From assembly GCA_964428335.1 (NCBI GenBank), contig CAYRXW010000008.1, positions 1-64,000 on the forward strand: a DNA stretch of 64,000 bases, written 5' to 3'. The notes below the pieces were generated by a model. The model searched no databases. It saw nothing but the letters and a program-made list of their open reading frames with translations, and was not told the origin of the DNA. Source of the DNA: GW2011-AR15 sp964428335. Its GTDB lineage: Archaea > Nanobdellota > Nanobdellia > Woesearchaeales > GW2011-AR15. Both the position numbers and the translations under genes were made by a program. This document shows, in pieces, positions 44,945 through 52,503 of this stretch. Positions within the stretch are counted from its first letter, which is position 1, and every line of letters starts with the position of its first letter.

Positions 44945-45071
44945 AATGAACACACCTCGAATCACTTTCGTAAAGTATTTTTCAATAAAAAGGTTTCTTT
45001 AAAATAAGTTACCATTTTATAAGCGTAAAGATGGAAAGATTTAAAAATAAAAGGTTTGTAACCTGAGAAAT

Positions 45072-45398
45072 ATGAGTTATATCCAGAACGGACCAACATA
45101 TTTGCAGGACATTTTCAATAGTGTTCTTGATAGGGCACAAAAAAATGTACATTCTGCTATGCTAAATGGCCAATCAAAAATGGAACAGATGCTTAGATTG
45201 CTCCCTTATGATCCTTTTATGGTGCAGCTTAATGACAAATATAATGCTGCATTGGGACAGATGGCAAATGACCCACACTATTTTGCAAGAAAAGCTGAAC
45301 CTGTTACAAGTTCATTGGCAAATATTGTCCAAAATTCATCTGCATACAACAATTTACAGCCTGCTTTAGCATACTATGCTAGCAAAGGCAAGAGATAA
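45072..45398 (+). CDS. Small soluble protein, unknown
   Basis: A 108-residue protein without membrane segment or signal peptide. It is Asn/Gln-rich and looks mainly helical ('TYLQDIFNSVLDRAQKNVHSAM', 'NKYNAALGQMANDP'), ending in Lys-Gly-Lys-Arg. No family recognised. A TATA-like TTTAAAAATAAAAG about 25-35 bases upstream and TGAGAAATATG at the start support expression. It lies between valS (divergent) and a drug/metabolite transporter. Confidence 0.65.
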   Translation: MSYIQNGPTYLQDIFNSVLDRAQKNVHSAMLNGQSKMEQMLRLLPYDPFMVQLNDKYNAALGQMANDPHYFARKAEPVTSSLANIVQNSSAYNNLQPALAYYASKGKR

Positions 45399-45423
45399 AT
45401 AACACTTCTTTCTCCTTAATCAA

Positions 45424-46278
45424 ATGGAATCCAAAAAGAAAACTCTACTTGCAGACATTGGATTGTTTTATGCTGCTGCAATCTGGGGTTCGACTTTTTT
45501 TCTTGTGAAAAACAGCCTAAGCAACATAGACCCTGTAACTCTTGTTGCATACAGGTTTTTACTGGCAACTGCACTCATGCTGCCTTTTGTCTTCAGAAAA
45601 AAAGTATTCCAGAATTTTAAGAACGGTTTTTTCCTTGGCTTCCTGCTTTGGCTGCTTTATGTCCCGCAGACATTAGGATTAAAGTATACGACAGCCTCAA
45701 ATTCAGGGTTCATTACGGGCCTTTTTGTTGTCTTTGTCCCTATATTTTCTTTTTTCATGTTTAAGAAGAATGTCAGCAGGCAAAAGACAATATCTGTAAT
45801 TGTTGCTGCTCTAGGTTTATGGTTCCTTACAGGTGGACTAAAAACATTGAACCTAGGGGATCTGCTTACATTAATAGCTGCTGTTACTTATGCCTTGCAC
45901 ATAATCTTTGCAGATAAATATATGAAAGATTCAGACCCTTATGTCCTTAATTTCCAGCAGATTCTTACAGTAGGCGTACTATCTTTTATAACAGCCATAC
46001 TATTCAGGCTACCGCTAAATATAGGAAATACCCTTCCGATAATCCTGTTCCTTACGTTATTCCCTACACTCTCTGCATTCTTAATACAGCTTATTGCACA
46101 GAAATTCACATCAGCAATAAAAGTTGCCATGATATTTTCCCTAGAACCTGTATTTGCAGCAATCTTTGCATGGACAATCGGAGGGGAAAAATTTATCTTT
46201 ACAAGTGCAATCGGAGGATTACTAATAGTTATTGCAATGGTAATTTCAGAAATCCCTATAAAAAATGGAACTAAATAA
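45424..46278 (+). CDS. DMT-superfamily (EamA) transporter
   Basis: A 284-residue, ten-helix membrane transporter made of two EamA repeats. The first begins 'LFYAAAIWGSTFFLVKNSL' with 'VTLVAYRFLLATALMLPF'. The second has 'LLTLIAAVTYALHIIFADKY' and 'IFSLEPVFAAIFAWTIGGE', both family signatures. Substrates range from amino acids to nucleotide sugars or drugs, so no specific cargo can be named. The end overlaps the start of the next membrane-protein gene by 14 bases, indicating coexpression. Confidence 0.92.
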   Translation: MESKKKTLLADIGLFYAAAIWGSTFFLVKNSLSNIDPVTLVAYRFLLATALMLPFVFRKKVFQNFKNGFFLGFLLWLLYVPQTLGLKYTTASNSGFITGLFVVFVPIFSFFMFKKNVSRQKTISVIVAALGLWFLTGGLKTLNLGDLLTLIAAVTYALHIIFADKYMKDSDPYVLNFQQILTVGVLSFITAILFRLPLNIGNTLPIILFLTLFPTLSAFLIQLIAQKFTSAIKVAMIFSLEPVFAAIFAWTIGGEKFIFTSAIGGLLIVIAMVISEIPIKNGTK

Positions 46279-46819
46279 GCTTTTTAAGAAGGTATATGCA
46301 GACAAGAAAAAGCTCTTCTTGGTAATAATTATCCTTGCATTTCTTTCGCTGACCTATTCAGGCATAATCAAAAAAGCAATCACTATAATTGCGTTCATTT
46401 TGATTTCCGGCATCTCCAAGATATATCACAAATTTTTCAAAAGCACACTTGGAATAGATCTTGTCTTTTTTACAACTGCCGTCATCTCTGTTGCATATAA
46501 TAACCTGTTCCTTTCACTTTTTGTAGGATGGTCCGGCCTTATACTTGCTGATTCCCTTGGGACAAAGTTCACGCATTTTTCATTAGTTACCCTAATCGGC
46601 CTTAGTGCTGTGTCATTAATCTCCGGAACAGTATTATTTTTGCCTGCTGTTACTGCACTGATAGTGCTTATGATTGTTTTTGAGATAATAACTATAATAT
46701 TTTACTTCATCATGGGCAGCTCAGCAGATAAAATAGCTGTTTTTTTCTTTAGCCATCTATTATTCAACCTATTCCTGATACTGAATTTCAGCACCGACAT
46801 AATAAAATTAATTTCCTAA
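46265..46819 (+). CDS. Small multi-pass membrane protein, family A (diverged)
   Basis: A 184-residue protein with a basic N-terminal tail, about five or six helices and the family A outline: two N-terminal helices, a loop 'STLGIDLVFFTTAVISVAY', a mid-protein polar turn ('DSLGTKFTHF') and a terminal 'HLLFNLFLILNFSTDIIKLI'. It is the most diverged of the five and assignment rests on the loop and tail pattern. It overlaps the EamA gene and converges with the metallopeptidase gene, overlapping it by four bases. Confidence 0.65.
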   Translation: MELNKLFKKVYADKKKLFLVIIILAFLSLTYSGIIKKAITIIAFILISGISKIYHKFFKSTLGIDLVFFTTAVISVAYNNLFLSLFVGWSGLILADSLGTKFTHFSLVTLIGLSAVSLISGTVLFLPAVTALIVLMIVFEIITIIFYFIMGSSADKIAVFFFSHLLFNLFLILNFSTDIIKLIS

Positions 46820-47514
46820 AACCAGCTCATCTTAAACCTTTCTTTCCTTACAAAACCCTTTAGTTTTTCCTCTATTAATGGATCGTGAAATTTCCTTTCT
46901 AGCTCCCGAAATTCCCTGCTATGATGAACCATCCTCTTCCCTCTCTTTTCACCACGGAGCTTTTTATGGAGCATCTCATGGTACATCACATAATCTAGAA
47001 GCAAGAGATCTTTTTTTAGAAGCGATGAAATCATTATCGTATCTTCATTATAATTATATGTACCCATTGTCCTGAAATTATCCCCCCCAAAAACAAGGTT
47101 TGGCTGGAGCATCATATCTGAAAAATACATTGCATTCATCCTTTTGAAAGAGTCTTCAAGGATTGGGTCTGATTCTGTTTTTTTTGAAAGTGTCGGTATT
47201 TTTTTGAGGAATATCTCATAAAACTCTATGTTCAATGTCTTTATGCTGGTCTTATGGATTTTATTTAACAAAGACTGGATAAGACCTATCTTTATATCTT
47301 CAGAAACTTCTTTCCATGAATAAGCTAAGTGGAACTCCATATATTCTTTTGTATATTTCACGTTTGCATTATAGCCCTTGAATGCCCTTGAATATTTTAT
47401 CACTGTTTTTTTTTCAATATCCTTATTAAAAAGTTCATAGAATGATTTATCCACTAGTTCTGACATCAATTCAAAAATTGGCTGGTTCTTTTTAATGTTT
47501 TCTAAGTTAAGCAA
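46816..47514 (-). CDS. SprT-like zinc metallopeptidase
   Basis: A 232-residue soluble protein with the zinc motif HEMLH in 'DYVMYHEMLHKKLRGEKRGKRMVHHSREFRELERKF'. The HExxH is followed about 17 residues later by 'HHSREFRELE', the third-ligand and helix arrangement of SprT/YgjP-type proteases. The preceding 'NYNEDTIMISSLLKKDLLLLDYVM' is the typical strand and helix leading to the zinc helix. The N-terminal half is helical and unrecognised. SprT relatives cleave DNA-protein crosslinks or unknown substrates; here the role is open. Confidence 0.82.
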   Translation of the reverse strand: MLNLENIKKNQPIFELMSELVDKSFYELFNKDIEKKTVIKYSRAFKGYNANVKYTKEYMEFHLAYSWKEVSEDIKIGLIQSLLNKIHKTSIKTLNIEFYEIFLKKIPTLSKKTESDPILEDSFKRMNAMYFSDMMLQPNLVFGGDNFRTMGTYNYNEDTIMISSLLKKDLLLLDYVMYHEMLHKKLRGEKRGKRMVHHSREFRELERKFHDPLIEEKLKGFVRKERFKMSWF

Positions 47515-47598
47515 ATTGAAAAGTTAAAACATAAATTTAAATAGAATATTTGCTTAAAAAACATTCAGAGTATACTAAGAAAAGCGAAAGACCAAAAA

Positions 47599-47877
47599 AT
47601 GACTAATAAAGAGATTGCATCTGGAGTTATGCATACTGTACCCCAAGATTTGCGAAAAGCACTTGCTGATTCAGAAAGAATCAGGGAGTTATGGAACGGC
47701 TTAACACCGCTTGCGCGCAATGAGTGGATATGCTGGACAACTTACGTCAAGAAAGAAGAGACAAGAAAAGAGCATATCAAAAGGTTATGCGAGGACCTTC
47801 TCAAAGGAAAGCGAAGGCCGTGCTGCTGGCCTGGTTGTCCTCATCGTAGGCCAAGCGCAAAAAAATGGTTTAAGTAA
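47599..47877 (+). CDS. YdeI/OmdA-family protein
   Basis: A 92-residue protein of the YdeI/OmpD-associated (OmdA) family, often labelled bacteriocin-protection protein. The family core is visible: 'VPQDLRKALADSERIRELWNGLTPLARNEWICWTTYVKKEETRKEHIKRLCEDLLKGKRRPCCW', covering the WxxLTPxxR(N/R)EW and K-x-x-x-T-R-x-x-R segments. The biochemical function of the family is unknown. A C-terminal Cys/His pattern (CCWPGCPHRR) could bind metal. Its GC content looks higher than in its neighbours, a possible sign of acquisition. Confidence 0.8.
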   Translation: MTNKEIASGVMHTVPQDLRKALADSERIRELWNGLTPLARNEWICWTTYVKKEETRKEHIKRLCEDLLKGKRRPCCWPGCPHRRPSAKKWFK

Positions 47878-47921
47878 GTTCTGGCCTGAAACAAGTAAAA
47901 AGGAAGAAATTTTCCTTTAAC

Positions 47922-48353
47922 TCAGATTATATGCACTTCAATCATTGATTCTGGCTGCACTGCAATACTTGATTTAGTTCTTGCATACCTTACTGTAATC
48001 GAGCTTCCACCATATCTGGTAAATGGCTCTTTAAAGTAGCTGTCTGAAAATACTCTTGGAACAAAATTGTCTTTTTCGTATTTTTCTTTAGGTATGAATT
48101 CAGGTATTGCTATTCTCTGTCCGTCTTTGTCCCCTATATAAATCCTTAATGGCTGTGTGCCTGCGATTGAATAAGGCCTTAGGCTAGGATGATAATCCTC
48201 TTTATAGATATCATAATTGTCATCCTCATACTCATCAATATCATACCTTGCTTCATCACCATTATCATCAGAATTACTATCTTCATCGTGATATGCAAAA
48301 GCATTGATGCTCAATATAATCAACAAGGCAATAAATAATATTTTTAGTTTCAT
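47922..48353 (-). CDS. Secreted acidic protein, unknown
   Basis: A 143-residue protein with a clear signal peptide (MKLKILFIALLIILSINAFA). A very acidic stretch follows (Asp/Glu/Tyr-rich, about 21-52), then a basic-neutral C-terminal part with 'IRIYIGDKDGQRIAIPEFIP'-like beta strands. No cysteine and no second membrane helix are present, so it is probably released or bound to the surface. No family recognised. It lies downstream of aRF1 on the same strand with 57 bases between. Confidence 0.7.
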   Translation of the reverse strand: MKLKILFIALLIILSINAFAYHDEDSNSDDNGDEARYDIDEYEDDNYDIYKEDYHPSLRPYSIAGTQPLRIYIGDKDGQRIAIPEFIPKEKYEKDNFVPRVFSDSYFKEPFTRYGGSSITVRYARTKSSIAVQPESMIEVHII

Positions 48354-48409
48354 AAAACGCTGGTAGAAAACTCTTATATTAAAAGCTAATGCATTAAAAA
48401 CTAATCTTG

Positions 48410-49507
48410 CTAATGCAATTCATACCTTAAGATTGCAGCATACCTTCCCATATCCCTCAGCTGCACGCCTTCCCTTGTCTCAACTGAAATGATCTCAACC
48501 TTTGTGCCATAGCTTTCTGCTTTCTCTTCAAATTCTTCAATCACACTATCTGGCAAATCCTCGCTTAACAGGATTATGTCTGCTGCTGCTGCTTCCATTG
48601 CTTTTCTTACCTGGATCTCTCCGTATGCTACCTGAAGCGGCTTTTTTGATAGTATGTCGAAAAATCTCTGCATAAGCGCTTTTTCCTGGGAGATTTCCTC
48701 ATTTGCTAAAACATCCTGGCATCTCTCTACAAGCTCCTGCAAGCCAAATTCACCAGTATATCCAACATCCTTTATTGCCAGAATTTTCCTTTTAATCAGG
48801 TCAGTAAGGTAATTCCCGTCTATCCATTCATTTTTGGTATGCCCAGGACCTCCAACTAAAACCCCTTTTATATCAGGATTATGCAAAAACTGCTCTTTTA
48901 CGTATTCAGCCAGCTTGTTGTAGAAATCCTTTGCTGCACCTTCCCTTAGCTGCTCAAACCTGTGCGCGGACTGTCCTCCAGCCCTTGTCTTTCCTGGAAC
49001 TACTGAATTTGTCGTCTGCAATGGGATTATTGATTTTCCTTTCAATAAAGCAATATTCCCTTCCCTCTTATCCATGACAACAAGACCATAGACTTCCTTT
49101 TTTTCTGCAATCTCTTTCAATGTATCTAGGACAAAAGTCTTGTCGCATCGATACAACCTGAAATTCAATGGTTCTGGTGTCTCAACCGAGAACACTTCAA
49201 TATCCTGCTGGCCTTCCCTTTCAGCAACATTACCTGAAAAAACTGCAAGGCCATTTTTTGGAGTTTGCTTAAATAATCTTAGATGCTGTATCATCCTTTC
49301 TAACGAATCTGTAACGTTTTTCCTTGTTGTTGAATCTTTTATGTTTGATGCGGTCCCCTGTTCCTGTGCAAGATGCTGAATAATCTTATTTATATCATAG
49401 CCTGCTGGAATGTAGACTGAAACAAGCTCAGTATGCCTTCCTTTTATAGGCTCAAGCTTTCTTATGAACTTCAAAAGCGCTCTTCTTTCATGTGATGATA
49501 AACTCAT
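48410..49507 (-). CDS. prf1: Peptide chain release factor aRF1
   Basis: Recognises stop codons and triggers peptide release. The hydrolysis motif GGQ is at 177-179 ('KTRAGGQSAHRFEQLRE') and 'YRCDKTF' (119-125) matches the YxCxxxF codon-reading motif. Domain 3 ends 'VEIISVETREGVQL...AAILRY'. Two oddities stand out. The NIKS motif of domain 1 reads NIKD (55-58; 'TASNIKDSTTRKNV'). The zinc-ribbon minidomain found in domain 3 of typical archaeal aRF1 is missing, so the length is 365 residues against roughly 410. Both could reflect genome reduction in this lineage. The gene diverges from TFB. Confidence 0.95.
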   Translation of the reverse strand: MSLSSHERRALLKFIRKLEPIKGRHTELVSVYIPAGYDINKIIQHLAQEQGTASNIKDSTTRKNVTDSLERMIQHLRLFKQTPKNGLAVFSGNVAEREGQQDIEVFSVETPEPLNFRLYRCDKTFVLDTLKEIAEKKEVYGLVVMDKREGNIALLKGKSIIPLQTTNSVVPGKTRAGGQSAHRFEQLREGAAKDFYNKLAEYVKEQFLHNPDIKGVLVGGPGHTKNEWIDGNYLTDLIKRKILAIKDVGYTGEFGLQELVERCQDVLANEEISQEKALMQRFFDILSKKPLQVAYGEIQVRKAMEAAAADIILLSEDLPDSVIEEFEEKAESYGTKVEIISVETREGVQLRDMGRYAAILRYELH

Positions 49508-49585
49508 ATATGCTCGAAAACACGGAAGTTATATAAACCTTTTTCCTGAAAAATATGGAAACCTTTAAATACAACTTGTTTTTAA

Positions 49586-49629
49586 CTTGCCCTACTAATC
49601 AAGGTTTTGTCTTTCTAAAAGGGGGCAAG
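49586..49629 (+). promoter_or_regulatory. Leader hairpin upstream of TFB
   Basis: In the ~80-nt leader of the TFB gene, CTTGCCC (49586-49592) and GGGCAAG (49623-49629) can pair perfectly over seven bases, with a 30-nt loop. TATA-like CCTTTAAATAC (49562-49572) lies just upstream. The GGAGG ribosome-binding site lies about 20 nt after the hairpin, so it is not sequestered in this fold. Confidence 0.4.
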
Positions 49630-49662
49630 AATTGGAAAGACTTACGCGAGGGAGGAGTTAGA

Positions 49663-50592
49663 ATGGTTAAAGAATTACAGTATAAAAAATGTCCTGAATG
49701 TGCTGCTGAACAGCTTACATGGAATAAAGATAAAGGGGAAGTCACCTGCAAGGGCTGCGGCCTTGTTTTAGACGACAAACTATTTGACTTTGGCCAGGAA
49801 TGGAGAGAATTTGACTCCGAAGGAAGTGAAAACAGGAGAAGAACCGGCGCTCCTCTAACCTATACTCAGGAAGACAGAGGTCTTGGAACTGCTATTGGGA
49901 CAAAAGCAGACTTACACAAGCTTTCAAAGAAAGACAAAGACAAGTTTTATAGATTAAGGCTTTGGCAAAGAAGGGTTTCAACTGCAATCGAAAGCAACTT
50001 GAGACTTGCTTTAAGCGAGATTAAAAGGATTGTTTCTGTTCTTGGGCTTCCAAATTATGTTGAAGAAGAAATATCAAGAATTTATACTGAGGCTGTCCAG
50101 AGAGGCCTTGTAAGAGGACATTCAACAGAAGCTGTTGTTGCTGGAGTTGTTTATGCTGTTCTTAGAATGTATGATATACCAAGAACATTAAATGAAGTTT
50201 CTGAAGTTACAGGAATAGACAAAAAGAAAGTAGCAAAGAATTTCAAGTATGTTTCAAGGAACTTAAACATCAGGACATTACCAATAGACCCGACAAACTA
50301 TGTAGCAAGGTTTGCATCTGAATTAAAGCTAAACCCAGGGACACAGACAAAAGCACTTGATATTGTTCAGGTTGCAACGAAGGAAGAGATAACCTCAGGA
50401 AGAAGTCCAAAAGGAATTGCAGCTGGAGCATTGTATATCGCTTCAAAGATACATAATGAAAGGAAGACCCAGGCTGAGATTGCAAAAGTTGCTGATGTGA
50501 CTGAAGTTACAGTGAGGAATTCATACAAGGAACTTATAGAAAACCTTGATTTCCTTAACGATGAGCTTGAAAAAGCAAAAGTAGAAGCATAA
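49663..50592 (+). CDS. tfb: Transcription initiation factor B (TFB)
   Basis: Binds TBP-TATA complexes and BRE DNA and recruits RNA polymerase. The zinc ribbon CPEC...CKGC is near residues 9-30, followed by the B-reader/linker ('EWREFDSEGSENRRRTGAPLTYTQEDRGLGTAIG'). Two cyclin-like repeats follow, the second starting near 'LPIDPTNYVARFASELKL' and ending in a recognition HTH ('TQAEIAKVADVTEVTVRNSYKEL'). The start is placed at ATG 49663 (MVKELQYKK) with GGAGG upstream, giving 309 residues. An in-frame ATG 36 codons earlier falls inside the TATA region and is unlikely. Confidence 0.97.
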   Translation: MVKELQYKKCPECAAEQLTWNKDKGEVTCKGCGLVLDDKLFDFGQEWREFDSEGSENRRRTGAPLTYTQEDRGLGTAIGTKADLHKLSKKDKDKFYRLRLWQRRVSTAIESNLRLALSEIKRIVSVLGLPNYVEEEISRIYTEAVQRGLVRGHSTEAVVAGVVYAVLRMYDIPRTLNEVSEVTGIDKKKVAKNFKYVSRNLNIRTLPIDPTNYVARFASELKLNPGTQTKALDIVQVATKEEITSGRSPKGIAAGALYIASKIHNERKTQAEIAKVADVTEVTVRNSYKELIENLDFLNDELEKAKVEA

Positions 50593-50628
50593 TTTTTTCT
50601 TATTTTCTTAACTTTCTTAAAAATTAGT

Positions 50629-51177
50629 TTATAGGTTGATAAAATTGAACATATCATTAAGCGCTCCTGCAAAACCAGCAAGATTGCCATCGCTTGGAAG
50701 TATTACAACAAATATTGTCCAGACAATATAAACTATAAGACCGATATTAAGTATCATGCCTAATATTGGAAAAAGAAGCCCTGACATCTTTTTCTTTTGT
50801 ATATAATCTGCTGCTATCATGCATATAACCATTCCAACAAGAGGTATTGGAGAAAGAAGGAATGCAACCAGACCAAATACCGAAAATTGTTTTTTTTCCT
50901 TTTTTACCGGATCTTTAACTGTATTTTCAGTTTTTTCTACGATTGTTGCTTTCTCCTGAAAAGCTGGATCTTTTTGCGCAACATCTTGTTCCTGTTTTTG
51001 TTCGCTTTGTGTTTCTAAAACCTGAGGGACTACTAAGTCTGCTTCCTGTTTTCCCTTTTCAATTATGTCTTCAGGCCAGCCTGCAGCTTTTAGGGAAGAC
51101 TCAATCAAAGAATCTGTCATGCCTGACTGCCTGCATTTCACGATATAATCTTTCAGGTTGGTCTGTGGCATATCCAT
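50629..51177 (-). CDS. Membrane protein with N-terminal helical motif
   Basis: A 182-residue protein. Residues ~5-42 ('LKDYIVKCRQSGMTDSLIESSLKAAGWPEDIIEKG') form a small helical motif of the type (Y)I...R..G.s...I...L...GW. It is shared with the cytosolic tail of the protein at 8646-9983. A charged linker (~45-95) leads to three hydrophobic helices and a C-terminal tail. This architecture is common in DPANN and CPR membrane proteins of unknown function. It converges with TFB. Confidence 0.72.
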   Translation of the reverse strand: MDMPQTNLKDYIVKCRQSGMTDSLIESSLKAAGWPEDIIEKGKQEADLVVPQVLETQSEQKQEQDVAQKDPAFQEKATIVEKTENTVKDPVKKEKKQFSVFGLVAFLLSPIPLVGMVICMIAADYIQKKKMSGLLFPILGMILNIGLIVYIVWTIFVVILPSDGNLAGFAGALNDMFNFINL

Positions 51178-51231
51178 AAAAAGGATTTATGCATTCTGGT
51201 ATTTAAGCATTTGCTTAGCTTTTTATATAAC

Positions 51232-51489
51232 ATGCCATTCCCAAGCCCTATGATAAGCTCACTTATTCTGCAGATTGAAGAGAGAAAAAGCAAGCTTATG
51301 ACTCTTTTTGAAAACGGGAAACTGGATCATGAAAAGCAGCAGAATATAATGGGCGCAATCCAGGAACTTGATAATATACTTAAAATTCTTGATGACTTGA
51401 AAGATTCAGAGGAATATAAGGAAAACAATCCCGAGGATGTCTTTTTGTATAAGCCTGTGAATAATGGCATTTTTGACTTTATAAAGTGA
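51232..51489 (+). CDS. Small helical soluble protein, unknown
   Basis: An 85-residue protein, mostly one long charged helix ('LQIEERKSKLMTLFENGKLDHEKQQNIMGAIQELDNILKIL') with an aromatic C-terminal tail. It could form a coiled coil or hairpin. No family recognised. The ATG at 51232 is preferred over an upstream TTG at 51211 because TATTTAAGCA (about 51198-51207) would place the transcript start right at this ATG. Confidence 0.6.
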   Translation: MPFPSPMISSLILQIEERKSKLMTLFENGKLDHEKQQNIMGAIQELDNILKILDDLKDSEEYKENNPEDVFLYKPVNNGIFDFIK

Positions 51490-51563
51490 TTATTCTTCTT
51501 TGATTTAGGCACTATTGGAATAGTTTTATAAATGGACATTGTTCTCTTTAAACTGGTGATTAT

Positions 51564-51878
51564 ATGTTACAGGTTACAGATGCAAATTTCGAAAGCGAGG
51601 TATTAAAGTCAGATAAACCGGTCATTGTTGATTTTTGGGCTGAATGGTGCGGACCATGCAGGATATTAGGACCTAGGTTCGAGGAGCTTTCAAAAGAGAT
51701 GAAAGATATAAAGTTTGCAAAGCTTAATGTTGACGAGAATCAGGAAACCTCAGGGAATTTTGGAATAAGAAGCATCCCGACACTTTTGATATTCCATAAA
51801 GGTGAGGTTGTTGGAAATATTATAGGGGCCTTGCCAAAAGAGATGTTAAAACAAAAGATTGAGGCTTCCTTGAATTGA
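51564..51878 (+). CDS. trxA: Thioredoxin
   Basis: A 104-residue cytosolic disulfide reductant with the redox motif WCGPC (Cys29, Cys32), the buried Asp in 'VDFWAEW', and the cis-proline loop 'IRSIPTLLIF'. The 3' end overlaps the converging HD-domain gene by 33 bases. The thioredoxin reductase is not in this window. Confidence 0.97.
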   Translation: MLQVTDANFESEVLKSDKPVIVDFWAEWCGPCRILGPRFEELSKEMKDIKFAKLNVDENQETSGNFGIRSIPTLLIFHKGEVVGNIIGALPKEMLKQKIEASLN

Positions 51879-52394
51879 AGATATAATTTCTTTTCCTGTT
51901 TTTGATTTTATTCTTTCCTTATTTGTACTTATGAATTCAGTGACCTTGTCTTCTTTCAATCTTTTGGAATACATGTATGCCTGAAGTATTGTATCCAGCT
52001 TGTCACATTCCCTTGCAAGTTTTGAGAATTCAGTCTTCTCTTCCTGGTATTCATGAAAAAGCCTGCTAAATTCTTTCTTTATCCCTTCTGGAACAGTGTT
52101 TAGAAGATTTTCTGCAACTTTGTTTTCAATCTCCCTTTTATTCTTGAAATCCTTATCACCTGGAAGATAATCATTTACATGCGCCATTATCAGATCATGG
52201 ATAAGGAGCATCTTGATCAGCTTTTCAGAATCAATCCCTTCGCTTTCTGCAATTATCCAGGCTACCAAAGCCGAACCATAAGAATGTGAAGCTATTGTAT
52301 CTTTTACTCCATTTACGCCTATCCTGATCCAGCCTTCCCTTTCCTTATGCTTTATGGAATCTACGTTCTTATAGAAGTTTAATATATCATTCAT
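51846..52394 (-). CDS. HD-domain phosphohydrolase
   Basis: A 182-residue HD-superfamily protein of the YfbR/HDDC2 type (5'-deoxynucleotidases). The metal-site order is conserved: His of 'ASHSYGSALVAWIIA' (~35), His-Asp of 'LLIHDLIMAHVNDYLPGD' (~69-70), and a later Asp in 'LARECDKLDTILQAYMYSK' (~132). Nucleoside monophosphates are the likely substrates, by family. It converges with thioredoxin, with overlapping 3' ends. Confidence 0.85.
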   Translation of the reverse strand: MNDILNFYKNVDSIKHKEREGWIRIGVNGVKDTIASHSYGSALVAWIIAESEGIDSEKLIKMLLIHDLIMAHVNDYLPGDKDFKNKREIENKVAENLLNTVPEGIKKEFSRLFHEYQEEKTEFSKLARECDKLDTILQAYMYSKRLKEDKVTEFISTNKERIKSKTGKEIISSIQGSLNLLF

Positions 52395-52503
52395 AATATA
52401 ATGTATTCAGCTAAGTTTAAAAAATTTCTTGAAAAATAATAATTTCTTTAAAAACCTGCATTTTTTGGGGCTGTCCTTGTTCCCTTCTTCCTTACCGGCT
52501 AGA

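Noticed and set aside
44945..44965. Extended start of ValRS (GTG 44965)
   Set aside because: GAGGTG between the two candidates is the ribosome-binding site for the ATG at 44944.
49555..49662. N-terminal extension of TFB starting at ATG 49555
   Set aside because: It begins inside the TATA region, has no ribosome-binding site and is unlike any TFB N-terminus; ATG 49663 has GGAGG and leads straight into the zinc ribbon.
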